Counted from the first letter of the stretch, positions 36,488 to 45,912 are shown. The stretch is DNA of 64,000 bases from Azoarcus sp. (GCA_030656215.1 JAUSOD010000049.1:1-64000), one strand, 5' to 3'. Program-made: numbers and translations. The notes: generated from the letters alone by a model not told the origin.

Positions 36488-37033
36488 TCAGCGCGGTGGG
36501 TTGAGGGGACCAATGCTGCCGGTGTGGAACGACCACTTGCCGTTGCGGCGATCCTCGAAGAAGTGGCGCAGACTCAGTGCGATGGTGCGGAAGGCGATCT
36601 CGTCCCACGGGATGTCGGCTTCATCGAACAGCGCAACCTCGAGCGATTCTTCGCCAGCGCGAAAATCCAGATCAAGGAGTCTGGCACGGTACACGATGTG
36701 CACCTGGCTGATATGGGGGACGTCGATCAGGGTGTATATCTCGCCGACTGTGATGCGGGCACATGCTTCTTCCAGCGTTTCGCGCGCGGCTGCCTCGGCG
36801 GTGGTTTCGCTGTTTTCCATGAAACCCGCGGGCAGGGTCCATTTGCCATAGCAGGGCTCGATGGCACGCTTGCACAGCAGGATCTGTTCGCCCCATTCGG
36901 CGATTGCGCCCACGACGAGCTTGGGGTTCTGGTAATGGATGCTGCCGCAGCTGTCGCAGACGTGACGCGGCAGCGCATCGCCGGGCGGGATGCGTAAGGT
37001 GACCGTGGCGCCGCAACTGGAGCAGTAGTTCAT
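36488..37033 (-). CDS. NUDIX hydrolase with N-terminal zinc ribbon
   Basis: A 181-residue NudC-like/ADP-ribose pyrophosphatase-related protein. The N-terminal zinc ribbon is CSSCG (residues 3-7) and CDSCG (about 25-29). The Nudix box is GFMENSETTAEAAARETLEEAC, with REU-EE intact but the Gly that usually follows EEA replaced by Cys. It should hydrolyse a nucleoside diphosphate linked to another group; the substrate cannot be told. MNYCSSC at 37033 is the preferred start; ATG 37042 is three codons upstream. Confidence 0.85.
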   Translation of the reverse strand: MNYCSSCGATVTLRIPPGDALPRHVCDSCGSIHYQNPKLVVGAIAEWGEQILLCKRAIEPCYGKWTLPAGFMENSETTAEAAARETLEEACARITVGEIYTLIDVPHISQVHIVYRARLLDLDFRAGEESLEVALFDEADIPWDEIAFRTIALSLRHFFEDRRNGKWSFHTGSIGPLNPPR

Positions 37034-37155
37034 CGGCAACATTTTCTTGATGGCAAGCCCTGATTCTAATCCGCAAAGCCCAATCTGGCGTCGCTTAGCT
37101 GGCAGTGTCAAGGCGGTCACGGTAAAGTGATGCGATCAGACCGTCAGACGAAACC

Positions 37156-39138
37156 ATGTCCCCTCCGATTGAAATGAACCGTTTCGCGCAGCTCAAGGCA
37201 ACCGGTGAGCTTCCCTCGCCCCGCGGGGTGGCACTTGCCGTGATCCGCATGACGCAGGATGAAGAGGTGTCGATGTCGGAGCTCGCTCGGGCGATCAAGG
37301 GTGATCCCGCGTTTGTCGGACGGCTGGTGAAGGCGGCAAACGGGCTGGTGGGGCGGCAGCGGCGGGCTGTCGTTTCGGTGAACGACGCCCTGATGGTGCT
37401 CGGTCTGCCGGCGGTGCGGAGCATGGCGCTCGGCTTCTCCTTGTTGTCGAACTATCGCAAGGGGAGTTGTGCCGGTTTTGACTACGACCGGTTCTGGTCC
37501 TCTTCCTTGCTGATGGCGCTTTCGATGCAGACGCTGGTTCAGCGTTTGCGCGTCGGTGCTGCCGACGAAGCTTTCAGCGTCGGGTTGATGGCCCGAATCG
37601 GCGAGCTTGCGCTTGCTTCGGTTTATCCGGCTGAGTACGCGCGGCTGCTGAAAGAGGTTCAGCGTTCCCCGGAACTTCGCCTGCTCGACCTTGAGCAGAA
37701 AGTGCTGGCATTGACGCATCGTGAGCTGGGTGCCGCCATGCTGGCCGACTGGGGACTGCCTGCCGTCTTTACCGGGCCGGTATGTTTTTTTGAGCAACCC
37801 GATAAGGCTGCCTTCGCGCAGGATAGTCGCGAGTCGTCCTTGATACAGTGCCTCATTCTGGCGCGGGCGATCGCCGAGATCTGTCTGGCTCCCGAAGCGG
37901 AGCAGCCTGCGCTGATGGGCATGGTGCTGAAGATGGCATTGCGGCTGGGTTATACCCGGGAGTCTTTTGTCGAGACCTGCATCAAGGTTGCACAGCAATG
38001 GGTGGAGTGGGGGCAGTTGCTGCACTTGAAGACAGCTCAGCCGCCCGCGTTTTCTGAACTTGGTCTGGAGCGCGAGGCGGTTGTCGCCCTCCGCGATGAA
38101 CGCCCGTTTGCAGAGAAGGTGACGGAGGCCTTGCTCGAGCCGGTACCCGGGGTGATTACGTCCGGTCTGCGCATTCTGGTGGCGGTCGACGATCTTCGCG
38201 ATCGCGATCTGCTCAGAGACCTGCTTGCCGAAGCCGGGCATCAGGTTTTCGAGACTGCAGGCGCGGCCTCGTTGATGGAGCGGGTCGTCGAAATACAGCC
38301 GCACCTGATGGTGCTCGACTGCAGCGCGCAAAGTGGCGAGTATGCCGGGCTGGTCCGGTCGCTGCGTGCGACCCGCGTTGGACGTGGCGTCTACCTTCTG
38401 CTGCTCACGCCCGCGAATGACGAAGCAGTCGCGCTCGAGATGTTCGAGTCCGGTGCCGATGATTTTGTCGGCAAGCCGGTAAATCCGAGGATGCTGATGG
38501 CGCGGCTGCATGCCGGGGAGCGTGTTGTGCGCTTGCAGCAGGAGCTTGAGCGTGATCGTGAAGAGGTTCGGCACTTCGCCGCCGAGCTGGCTATTTCAAA
38601 TCGGCGCCTTCAGGAAGCAGCCTTGACCGACGCCCTGACCGGATTTCCGAATCGGCGTTATGCAATCGACCGGGTCCAGCAAGAGTGGACGGCTTCTACC
38701 CGCAACCGTCGGCCGCTGTCGTGCATGGTGATTGATCTCGATGGCTTCAAGTTGATCAACGATACGCATGGGCACGATGTAGGTGACATGGTGCTGCGTC
38801 AGGTTGCCGATGCGCTGCGGGGGGCCGTGCGTGGTCAGGATGTCATCTGCCGGACCGGTGGCGATGAGTTTCTGGTGATTTGCCCCGAGACCGAGCTTGC
38901 AGCGGCAAAGGTTTGCGCAGAGCGTTTGCGGGCGGCCGTGGACAAGCTCTCGATCGAAACGGGCGGTCCGCTGCTGGCCTTGACGATCAGCGTGGGGGTG
39001 GCGGTGCGCGACGACTCGATGGCCGACCTGGATGCGCTGATCAAGCAGGCAGACCGATCTGCCTATATGGCCAAGCGGGAGGGGCGGAACCGGGTGGCAT
39101 CGATTCAGGTTGCCCGGTCTGGCGAACTGAACACCTGA
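37156..39138 (+). CDS. HDOD-receiver-GGDEF protein (probable diguanylate cyclase)
   Basis: A 660-residue cytoplasmic protein with three parts: an HDOD domain (about residues 15-215, starting LKATGELPSPRGVALAVIRM), a receiver-like domain (about 325-445; phosphoacceptor candidate Asp in LMVLDCSAQS and KPVNP near the end), and GGDEF. The GGDEF motif is intact at 568-572 (RTGGDEFLV), and the inhibitory RxxD site (RGQD, 559-562) lies the canonical five residues before it, so active c-di-GMP synthesis with feedback is likely. It stands right upstream of flhDC, in the same direction, and could link c-di-GMP to motility. Confidence 0.88.
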   Translation: MSPPIEMNRFAQLKATGELPSPRGVALAVIRMTQDEEVSMSELARAIKGDPAFVGRLVKAANGLVGRQRRAVVSVNDALMVLGLPAVRSMALGFSLLSNYRKGSCAGFDYDRFWSSSLLMALSMQTLVQRLRVGAADEAFSVGLMARIGELALASVYPAEYARLLKEVQRSPELRLLDLEQKVLALTHRELGAAMLADWGLPAVFTGPVCFFEQPDKAAFAQDSRESSLIQCLILARAIAEICLAPEAEQPALMGMVLKMALRLGYTRESFVETCIKVAQQWVEWGQLLHLKTAQPPAFSELGLEREAVVALRDERPFAEKVTEALLEPVPGVITSGLRILVAVDDLRDRDLLRDLLAEAGHQVFETAGAASLMERVVEIQPHLMVLDCSAQSGEYAGLVRSLRATRVGRGVYLLLLTPANDEAVALEMFESGADDFVGKPVNPRMLMARLHAGERVVRLQQELERDREEVRHFAAELAISNRRLQEAALTDALTGFPNRRYAIDRVQQEWTASTRNRRPLSCMVIDLDGFKLINDTHGHDVGDMVLRQVADALRGAVRGQDVICRTGGDEFLVICPETELAAAKVCAERLRAAVDKLSIETGGPLLALTISVGVAVRDDSMADLDALIKQADRSAYMAKREGRNRVASIQVARSGELNT

Positions 39139-39287
39139 AGTGGCTGATGAACGCTCGAGTGTCGATATCTTGAGTTGTTGTTTTTTAACGACAGCTCAAA
39201 CCCCTCTGCGAGAAGGGGAAAACTTGCGATTGTTCATGAATTACTTTAACTTCAAACCCGCTTGTCCCTGAAAGGGAACCTTATTTC

Positions 39288-39605
39288 ATGAAACGCCCCG
39301 ATTTTCAAGATGAGATACGCGAACTGAATCTTGCCTATCTCATGCTCGCGCAGCAAATGCTGCGCAGTGACTACGAGACCGCGATGTTCCGGCTGGGGCT
39401 GGACAAGGAAGTTGCCGATTTTGTCGAAGGGCTTTCGGCGGCCAAGCTGGTGCGTATGGCGGGAAGCCAGATGCTGGTGCCGCAATTCCGTTTCAATGAC
39501 GAGCAGCTCGCCCGTCTGATGGCGGGTGAAGGTCGTGACCCAGCCACCTCAAGTCTGCATGCAGCGATCATTGCTGCGGGCAAGGCTGCCGAGGGTGCGA
39601 CCTGA
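39288..39605 (+). CDS. flhD: Flagellar transcriptional regulator FlhD
   Basis: A 105-residue FlhD, partner of FlhC in the class I flagellar master regulator FlhD4C2 that activates class II promoters. The N-terminal EIRELNLAYLMLAQQMLRSD is the conserved segment; the middle has AKLVRMAGSQMLVPQFRF. AAGGGAAC lies before the ATG. It is 149 bp downstream of the HDOD-GGDEF gene, and no confident promoter could be picked in the gap. Confidence 0.95.
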   Translation: MKRPDFQDEIRELNLAYLMLAQQMLRSDYETAMFRLGLDKEVADFVEGLSAAKLVRMAGSQMLVPQFRFNDEQLARLMAGEGRDPATSSLHAAIIAAGKAAEGAT

Positions 39606-39615
39606 GGAGATGAAT

Positions 39616-40170
39616 ATGAAGAACAAACGAATCATCGACGAAGCTGCCGACATTGACCGTGCGGTGGAAATGGTCCAGCTGGGCGCCCGCATGCAGATGC
39701 TTGAGGTGGAAACCCAGCTTAGCCGTGAGAAGCTGCTCAAGATTTACAAAGAGGTCCGCGGTGTCTCCCCCCCGAAGGGGATGTTGCCGTTTTCAACCGA
39801 CTGGTTCATGACCTGGCAGCCGAACGTACATGCATCACTGTTCATGGGCTTTCATCGCTTCTTTGAGCAGCGTGCGGGTATGAGCGGGCTCGATGCCATC
39901 ATCAAGTCTTACCACCTCTATCTCGATCAGATTGAATCGGGGCAGATGGAGCCGGTGCTGAGCCTGACGCGTGCCTGGACCCTGGTGCGTTTCTTCGACG
40001 CTGATCTGCTGGACCTGGCCTCATGTACTTGCTGTGGCGGGCGTTTTGTGGCGCATGCCTACGACCCGACCCACGCCTTTGTCTGCGGTCTGTGCAACAT
40101 GCCTTCACGTGCGGGCAAGTCCAAGCGCGCGGTGGTACGAAAAACCAAGGTGCGTGAAGTGGTCGTCTGA
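39616..40170 (+). CDS. flhC: Flagellar transcriptional regulator FlhC
   Basis: A 184-residue FlhC. It has RAVEMVQLGARMQMLEVETQLSREKLLKIYKEV-like helices at the N-terminus and the C-terminal zinc-binding cysteines in CTCCG and CGLC. It is 10 bp after flhD. The ATG at 39616 is preferred because GAGGAG lies six bases upstream; the ATG at 39610 would sit right against that site. A strong terminator follows. Confidence 0.95.
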   Translation: MKNKRIIDEAADIDRAVEMVQLGARMQMLEVETQLSREKLLKIYKEVRGVSPPKGMLPFSTDWFMTWQPNVHASLFMGFHRFFEQRAGMSGLDAIIKSYHLYLDQIESGQMEPVLSLTRAWTLVRFFDADLLDLASCTCCGGRFVAHAYDPTHAFVCGLCNMPSRAGKSKRAVVRKTKVREVVV

Positions 40171-40189
40171 CCGTCCACTGCCGCATCCA

Positions 40190-40220
40190 AAGGCTGCCGC
40201 GTATTCGGCAGCCTTTTTTT
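40190..40220 (+). terminator. Rho-independent terminator after flhC
   Basis: A 10-bp stem (AAGGCTGCCG at 40190-40199 with CGGCAGCCTT at 40206-40215) followed by T's to 40220. It separates flhDC from motAB. Confidence 0.93.
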
Positions 40221-40232
40221 CGTACCTCGCGT

Positions 40233-40259
40233 TCAAGTTTTGCCGGCCTCGGCCGTTAC
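40233..40259 (+). promoter_or_regulatory. Sigma-28 (FliA) promoter of motA
   Basis: TCAAGTTT (40233-40240, one mismatch to TAAAGTTT), 11-base spacer, GCCGTTAC (40252-40259, two mismatches to GCCGATAA). It is 46 bases before the motA start. Confidence 0.75.
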
Positions 40260-40305
40260 AATCTGACAACTATCAATGCTTGTGGCACGTTGCCTGGAGT
40301 AAGCA

Positions 40306-41160
40306 GTGTATTTGATCATCGGCTACGTCATCGTTCTTGCGGCATCGCTGGGAACCTATGCGATGCACGGCAGTTTGCTGGCGCTTTGGGTGCCGCTCGA
40401 GTACGTCGCCATATTCGGTTTGATGATCGGTGGTTTTGTGGCGGGCAATGGCCCTAAGGCGATAAAGGCAACGCTCGGCTCCCTGAGTCTGGCGGTCAAA
40501 GGCTCCAAGTACAACCGCGCCCTCTATGTCGATCTGCTGGCGATGATGTTCGAGATTCTGGCCAAGGTGCGCAAGGAAGGCCTGATGTCGATTGAAAACG
40601 ACATCGAGAATCCGGATGCCAGCCCGATTTTCTCCAAGTATCCGAGCGTGACCTCCGATCACCACGTGGTCGAATTCCTGTGCGATTACCTGCGCATGAT
40701 GGTGGGCGGCAACCTGAATGCGTTCGAGATCGAGAGCCTGATGGACATGGAGATCGAAACCCATCACCAGGAGGCACACGTGGCGCCGCACATCGTGTCC
40801 AAGGTGGCCGATGCGGTGCCGGCATTCGGTATCGTGGTGGCGGTGATGGGGGTGGTGAACGTGATGGGTTCGGTCGGCGAGCCGCCTGCCGTGCTCGGCA
40901 AGATGATTGGCGGTGCGCTGGTCGGTACTTTCCTCGGTATTCTGGTGTCGTATGGCTTCGTGGCTCCGCTTGCGAGTCAGATCGAGCAGAAGGTCGAGGA
41001 GGGCGGCAAGATCTATCAGGTGATGAAGGTGGTGCTGCTCGCGAGCATGAACGGCTACGCGCCGCAGGTTGCGGTCGAGTTCGGGCGCAAGGTGCTTTAC
41101 TCGACCGATCGTCCGACCTTCATCGAGATGGAAGAAGAAATCAAGAGTCGCAAGGGTTGA
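40306..41160 (+). CDS. motA: Flagellar motor stator protein MotA
   Basis: A 284-residue MotA with four membrane segments (N-terminal two near residues 1-50, later two near 170-225) and a large cytoplasmic loop with charged residues. The stretch VADAVPAFGIVVAVMGVVNVMG holds the conserved proline residues. With MotB it forms the proton channel that drives rotation. Starts at GTG (reading MYLIIGY) with GGAG seven bases upstream. Confidence 0.96.
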   Translation: MYLIIGYVIVLAASLGTYAMHGSLLALWVPLEYVAIFGLMIGGFVAGNGPKAIKATLGSLSLAVKGSKYNRALYVDLLAMMFEILAKVRKEGLMSIENDIENPDASPIFSKYPSVTSDHHVVEFLCDYLRMMVGGNLNAFEIESLMDMEIETHHQEAHVAPHIVSKVADAVPAFGIVVAVMGVVNVMGSVGEPPAVLGKMIGGALVGTFLGILVSYGFVAPLASQIEQKVEEGGKIYQVMKVVLLASMNGYAPQVAVEFGRKVLYSTDRPTFIEMEEEIKSRKG

Positions 41161-41233
41161 GGCGAGGCATGACAAGGTCCTGCTTCCTGTCGCTGGTTTG
41201 TGGTGTGGGCTCCGCCCGGCCCGGGGGTGAGGT

Positions 41234-42250
41234 GTGAGCGACGACTCCCAGCAACCCATTATCGTCAAGCGCATCAAGAAGGGCGGCGGTGGCGCGCATG
41301 GTGGCGCGTGGAAGATTGCCTATGCCGACTTCGTGACTGCGATGATGGCCTTCTTCCTCCTCATGTGGCTGCTGGGCTCGACCGCACAGGGTGATCTCCA
41401 GGGCATTGCCGACCACTTCCAGAATCCGCTCAAGCTGGCGATGTCGGGTGGTTCGGGCTCTGGCGACAGCTCCAGTATTCTGCAGGGGGGTGGCGAGGAT
41501 CTGTCGCGCAAGGTCGGCCAGGTCAAGCGGGGGGATACGCCCAGTACAAGGGCGATCAACGTCGATGCGGGGCGGCAGCGGGAGATGGCGGCGGCTCCTG
41601 ATCGGGACGCCGAGGCCAGCGAGCTGCGGCGCGAGCGCTCGCGGCTGATCGACCTCAAGGGACGTATCGAGGCCATCATTGAGGCCGATCCGCAGCTGCG
41701 CGAGTTCAAGAACCAGATCCTGATGGACATCACCACTGAAGGTTTGCGAATTCAGCTGGTCGATGAGCAGAACCGGCCGATGTTCATGTCCGCGAGTGCA
41801 GAGCTACGCCCCTATACCCGTGACCTGCTGCGCGCCATCGGGCGAGCGCTCAATGACGTGGGAAATCGGGTGAGTCTGTCCGGTCATACCGACTCGTCGC
41901 AGTATGCAGGTGGGGACCGCGGCTTCTCCAACTGGGAGCTGTCGAGCAACCGGGCCAATTCGTCGCGTCGGGAGCTGGTGCTGGGCGGGCTGGAGATGGC
42001 CAAAGTGGTTCGGGTCGTCGGGCTGGCCGATACCATCCCGATGAAGAAGGAAGATCCGTTCGATCCAATCAACCGGCGGATCAGTATCATCGTGCTCAAC
42101 AAGCGCGCCGAGGAGGCGATTCGCGGTGAGAGCGGGCAACTCGATGTGGATGCCTCTGCGCCCGTTGATACGAGCGGACTCACCGATCGTATTCAGCGTG
42201 AAGCGTCGCCCGGCGCTCGACCGGGTATCGTTCTTCCACCGATACGCTAG
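41234..42250 (+). CDS. motB: Flagellar motor stator protein MotB
   Basis: A 338-residue MotB. N-terminal basic stretch, one membrane segment (AYADFVTAMMAFFLLMWLLG) with the proton-accepting Asp (Asp32 in YADF), a linker, and a C-terminal OmpA-like peptidoglycan-binding domain (HTDSSQYAGGDRGFSNWELSSNRA). Start is a GTG at 41234 after GGTGAG. A 73-bp gap separates it from motA. Confidence 0.95.
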   Translation: MSDDSQQPIIVKRIKKGGGGAHGGAWKIAYADFVTAMMAFFLLMWLLGSTAQGDLQGIADHFQNPLKLAMSGGSGSGDSSSILQGGGEDLSRKVGQVKRGDTPSTRAINVDAGRQREMAAAPDRDAEASELRRERSRLIDLKGRIEAIIEADPQLREFKNQILMDITTEGLRIQLVDEQNRPMFMSASAELRPYTRDLLRAIGRALNDVGNRVSLSGHTDSSQYAGGDRGFSNWELSSNRANSSRRELVLGGLEMAKVVRVVGLADTIPMKKEDPFDPINRRISIIVLNKRAEEAIRGESGQLDVDASAPVDTSGLTDRIQREASPGARPGIVLPPIR

Positions 42251-42318
42251 CCGGCTGGCAACGCTGCCTGTTGCTCGCTGACTGCGGGTCTGTCCCACGT
42301 CTTTGACGAGGTTTGCCC

Positions 42319-43269
42319 ATGTCCTTGCCATCTTCCTCTCGTGGTCTGCTCCCTCCGGCTGGTGGCGGTATCGACCCGTTGAAACGTACCACCGGGACAT
42401 CGGCCACCCTGCAAAGCAGTGCTGCTCCGCAGAGCATGAGCGTTCGCGACCGTGAGTTTGAGTTCACCGCCGGTGACTTCGAGCGGGTCCGCAAGCTGAT
42501 CCATGATCACGCCGGCATCGCCCTGTCGCCGGCCAAGCAGGACATGGTGTACAGCCGTCTTGCCCGGCGTTTGCGTGCGTGCGGCGACCGTACCTTTGCC
42601 CAGTACCTTGCACGCCTCGAGCGTGACCGAGGCGAGTGGGAAACCTTCGTTAACTCCCTGACCACCAATCTCACATCCTTCTTTCGCGAGGCACACCATT
42701 TCGACATTCTTGCCGAGCAACTGAAGGCGATTGGCGAGAAGCGCAGCATCCGCATCTGGTGCTGTGCGGCTTCAACCGGTGAAGAGCCGTATTCCCTCGC
42801 TATCACTGCCTGCGAGGCCTTCAATACGCTGACGCCGCCGGTCCAGATTCTGGCGAGCGACATCGATACCGCCGTGCTCGCCCAGGGTGAGGCGGGGGTG
42901 TATCGAAAGGACCGCGTCGATCGGTTGTCGCCCGAACGTCTGAGCCGCTACTTCTCGCGCCTGGGTGGGGCGCAGGACGGCAGCTTCTCGGTTCGCCCCG
43001 AGTTGCGCCGGTTGCTGTCGTTCCGGCGCATCAACCTGCTCGATTCCCTGTGGTCGGTGCAGGGCGGGCTGGATGCGATCTTTTGCCGCAACGTGATGAT
43101 CTACTTTGACAAGCCCACCCAATATGGAATCCTGAAGCGCTTCGCACCCCTGTTGCGCCCCGATGGGCAACTGTTTGCCGGGCATTCGGAGAGCTTCATG
43201 CACGCAGCGGACATTCTGCGTTCGCGGGGGCGCACCGTGTATGTTCGTCTCGATTCGCCCCTGCGCTGA
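42319..43269 (+). CDS. cheR: Chemotaxis protein methyltransferase CheR
   Basis: A 316-residue CheR. After about 45 residues of extra N-terminal sequence comes the CheR N-terminal domain ([33 protein letters not shown]) and the SAM domain with [26 protein letters not shown], and [12 protein letters not shown]. It methylates glutamates on chemoreceptors. ATG at 42319 follows GAGG seven bases upstream. No pentapeptide-binding extension can be judged. Confidence 0.95.
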   Translation: MSLPSSSRGLLPPAGGGIDPLKRTTGTSATLQSSAAPQSMSVRDREFEFTAGDFERVRKLIHDHAGIALSPAKQDMVYSRLARRLRACGDRTFAQYLARLERDRGEWETFVNSLTTNLTSFFREAHHFDILAEQLKAIGEKRSIRIWCCAASTGEEPYSLAITACEAFNTLTPPVQILASDIDTAVLAQGEAGVYRKDRVDRLSPERLSRYFSRLGGAQDGSFSVRPELRRLLSFRRINLLDSLWSVQGGLDAIFCRNVMIYFDKPTQYGILKRFAPLLRPDGQLFAGHSESFMHAADILRSRGRTVYVRLDSPLR

Positions 43270-43280
43270 GATCGACGCGC

Positions 43281-43892
43281 TTGATCTCCGCCCCCTCTTC
43301 CTTGCCATCTGGCAGCATCGTTTTCATCGGCGCGTCCACCGGTGGCACCGAAGCGATCAAGGACGTACTGCTTGGTCTGCCGGCGACCATGCCGCCGGTG
43401 CTGATCGTCCAGCACATGCCTGAGATGTTCACCGGGTCGTTTGCGCGCAGGCTCGACGGCCTGTGTGCGATGAGGGTCAAGGAGGCCGCGCACGGCGAGC
43501 GTGTCGAATCCGGTACCGTCTATCTGGCCCCGGGACACTCCCATCTGTCGATTCGCCGTGTCGGAGCCGGATTCCAGTGCGAACTGGCGAAGTCGGAACC
43601 CGTGAATCGGCACAGACCCTCGGTGGATGTGCTGTTCCGCTCTGCCGCGGAACAACTTGGACGTGCTGCGATTGGCGTACTCCTCACCGGCATGGGCAAG
43701 GATGGCGCCAATGGGCTGCTGCAGATGCTGAAGGCGGGCGCGTGGACCCTCGCCCAGGACGAGGCCTCCTGTGTGGTGTTCGGGATGCCGCGCGAGGCGG
43801 TGCTGCTCGGTGCGGCGCGTGAGGTCGTTCCGCTGCGCGATATCGCAGCACGCATCCTGTTGCGTCTTTCGACCCAGTCTGGTCGCAGCTGA
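43281..43892 (+). CDS. cheB: CheB-type protein-glutamate methylesterase without receiver domain
   Basis: A 203-residue protein made only of the CheB catalytic domain, whereas typical CheB is about 350 residues with an N-terminal receiver. The catalytic Ser-His-Asp residues are visible in [24 protein letters not shown] and [12 protein letters not shown]. It should remove methyl groups from chemoreceptors or deamidate them, but cannot be activated by CheA phosphotransfer through its own receiver. The only start in frame is a TTG at 43281, 11 bp after cheR; a second TTG is at 43299. No ATG or GTG fits. Confidence 0.9.
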   Translation: MISAPSSLPSGSIVFIGASTGGTEAIKDVLLGLPATMPPVLIVQHMPEMFTGSFARRLDGLCAMRVKEAAHGERVESGTVYLAPGHSHLSIRRVGAGFQCELAKSEPVNRHRPSVDVLFRSAAEQLGRAAIGVLLTGMGKDGANGLLQMLKAGAWTLAQDEASCVVFGMPREAVLLGAAREVVPLRDIAARILLRLSTQSGRS

Positions 43893-43974
43893 ACGAGCCT
43901 CCTCCCGAGTTGCCCTCTACGCTCCCCCGGATGGGAGGGCTTGCGTTCAATTCGGGCAAATGTTCGGCTTGGGC

Positions 43975-44001
43975 TAAAGAACGGCTCAGGCTCGCCGATA
44001 A
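43975..44001 (+). promoter_or_regulatory. Sigma-28 (FliA) promoter of the MCP gene
   Basis: TAAAGAAC (43975-43982), 11-base spacer, GCCGATAA (43994-44001, perfect -10). It lies 81 bases before the MCP start and after the cheB stop, so the MCP can be transcribed apart from motAB-cheRB. Confidence 0.85.
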
Positions 44002-44082
44002 GTCGGACGTGGAGACGGCGCGCACATCGTGTTGGTGGCAGGTGAAAGATTGCTGCGGCTCAGGCCGCAATGGGAGCAGGAA

Positions 44083-45759
44083 ATGGGGATCTGGTCGATT
44101 TGCATCATGCTGGGTGTCGGAGCCGGGTTGGGAGGTGTCGGAGCGACGGCCCTTGCTTCGACTCTCACCTGGCCCGTGGTGGCTGCGCATCTGGCGGTGG
44201 GGGTGGTGATCGCGCTGCTGGCGCGGGTGATTCTGACGAGCCGCTTCGGTGCTCCACTCGAGGCCTTCGCGGCGACACTCAAGGCGACCTTTCAGGATGG
44301 CGATCTGTCACGTCGTGCGGCTTCGGGCGCGGGTGCGCTCGAAGGCTGTGTCAGCCACTACAATCAGCTTATCGCCAGCTTTCAGGGGATAGTCGGCAAG
44401 GTCATCTTCGACGCGCAGCGTGTTGCCGAGAAATCGGAGGCACTCTCGGGTCATGCCCGCAGCGTGGCCGATGGATCGAATGCGCAGCGGGAGGCATCCG
44501 GGCAGATGGTCCGAGCCATCGAGGAGATGACGGCCGGGGTCAATGCGGTTGCCGCGCATGCAACCCAGACCGCACAAAACGCGCAACAGGCGCGCGAGTT
44601 GTCGCTCGACGGCGCGCGTGTGGTCTCCGAGGCGTCTCAGGAGATCGACCATATCGCGCGCTCCGTCGAACAGTCTGCGAATGTCATTTCTGCCCTTGGG
44701 GAGCGCTCGCAGGCGATCAGCGGCATCGTCAAGGTCATCCGCGAGATCGCCGATCAGACCAACCTCCTGGCGCTCAATGCGGCGATCGAGGCGGCGCGTG
44801 CCGGTGAGCAGGGACGCGGCTTCGCCGTGGTCGCCGACGAAGTGCGCAAGCTTGCCGAGCGGACCTCGGCGGCAACCTCCGAGATCAGCGGCATGATTGC
44901 GGCGATCCAGGAAGAGACCGGGGTGGCGATCGTTTCCATCCGACGGGGCAGCGAACAGGCGCATGCAGGCGCCAGGCTGGCGCAGCGCGCGGCAGGCACG
45001 CTGGAGCAGATCACGCTGGGCGCGCAGCAAACCATGGAGCGGATCGACGAGATCGCAGTGTCGATCGCGCAGCAAAGCCGTGAGGCGGACAGCGTGGTTG
45101 GCCATGTGCGCCAGATCATGTCCATGGTGGAGCGCAATGCTCATGGCGCATCGCAGACCTTGAGCGAGGCTCAGGAGCTCGACAGCCTGGCGGTCAATCT
45201 GCACGAAATCAGCAATGTGTTCAGGCTCGGCGCCGAGGGCGAGTTGGCCATGAGCACCCACAAACGGATGCCTGAGATCGTCCAGCAGGCGGCAGGCGAG
45301 ATCGGGCGGCTGCTGGAGCAGGCAATCGCCTCGGGGCAGATTTCCGAGGGGGCTCTGTTCGATCAGTCGTATCAGCCGATTCCCAACACCCGTCCGCAGA
45401 AATTCACCACGAAATTCGACACTTTTACCGACAAGGCCTTTCCACGCGTACAGGAAGGTATCGTCAAGCAGCATGGTGAGATCGTCTACGCCATCGGCTG
45501 TGATCGCCGCGGTTATGTGCCGACTCACAACGCACGCTTCTCGCAGCCGCTCACCGGTGACTACGCCAGAGATTTTGTCGGCAACCGGACCAAGCGTGTG
45601 TTTGACGATCCGGTCGGCAAGCGCTGCGGGGCCCACGAATTGCAGTTTCTGATCCAGACCTATCGTCGCGACACCGGAGAGATCATGCACGACATCTCGG
45701 CACCCATTCATGTCAAGGGGCGGCATTGGGGCGGATTCCGCATGGGTTACCAAGCTTGA
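44083..45759 (+). CDS. Methyl-accepting chemotaxis protein with C-terminal Cache-like domain
   Basis: A 558-residue receptor. Two closely spaced membrane segments near residues 3-27 and 31-51 leave almost no periplasmic loop. The signalling hairpin is canonical (about 215-265: [20 protein letters not shown] then [16 protein letters not shown]). After it comes a C-terminal domain (about 400-558), with [38 protein letters not shown] and [14 protein letters not shown], resembling Cache-like sensor folds but placed in the cytoplasm. It probably senses an internal signal. The ATG follows GGAG by seven bases. Confidence 0.88.
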   Translation: MGIWSICIMLGVGAGLGGVGATALASTLTWPVVAAHLAVGVVIALLARVILTSRFGAPLEAFAATLKATFQDGDLSRRAASGAGALEGCVSHYNQLIASFQGIVGKVIFDAQRVAEKSEALSGHARSVADGSNAQREASGQMVRAIEEMTAGVNAVAAHATQTAQNAQQARELSLDGARVVSEASQEIDHIARSVEQSANVISALGERSQAISGIVKVIREIADQTNLLALNAAIEAARAGEQGRGFAVVADEVRKLAERTSAATSEISGMIAAIQEETGVAIVSIRRGSEQAHAGARLAQRAAGTLEQITLGAQQTMERIDEIAVSIAQQSREADSVVGHVRQIMSMVERNAHGASQTLSEAQELDSLAVNLHEISNVFRLGAEGELAMSTHKRMPEIVQQAAGEIGRLLEQAIASGQISEGALFDQSYQPIPNTRPQKFTTKFDTFTDKAFPRVQEGIVKQHGEIVYAIGCDRRGYVPTHNARFSQPLTGDYARDFVGNRTKRVFDDPVGKRCGAHELQFLIQTYRRDTGEIMHDISAPIHVKGRHWGGFRMGYQA

Positions 45760-45823
45760 CGCTGTATCGACGGCGGCCCAGATGAGAGAATGCGCGATTC
45801 CCGATTGCTCTGCAGGTTCTTGC

Positions 45824-45850
45824 TAAAGTTCGGTTGAGCAGGGTCGATAA
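45824..45850 (+). promoter_or_regulatory. Sigma-28 (FliA) promoter of the cheV-cheV-cheY-cheZ-cheA operon
   Basis: TAAAGTTC (45824-45831, one mismatch), 11-base spacer, GTCGATAA (45843-45850, one mismatch). It is 62 bases before the first cheV start. This is the closest overall match of the four in the window together with that of fliC. Confidence 0.88.
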
Positions 45851-45912
45851 GCTATCTATATCGCTACCGGTCGCGTTGACCGGGCAAGCAGCCGCCCGAT
45901 GCGGAGAACCCA

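Noticed and set aside
39197-39220. CCCCT/AGGGG hairpin between the GGDEF gene and flhD as terminator
   Set aside because: The stem is only 5 bp and is followed by A's in the direction of transcription, not T's.
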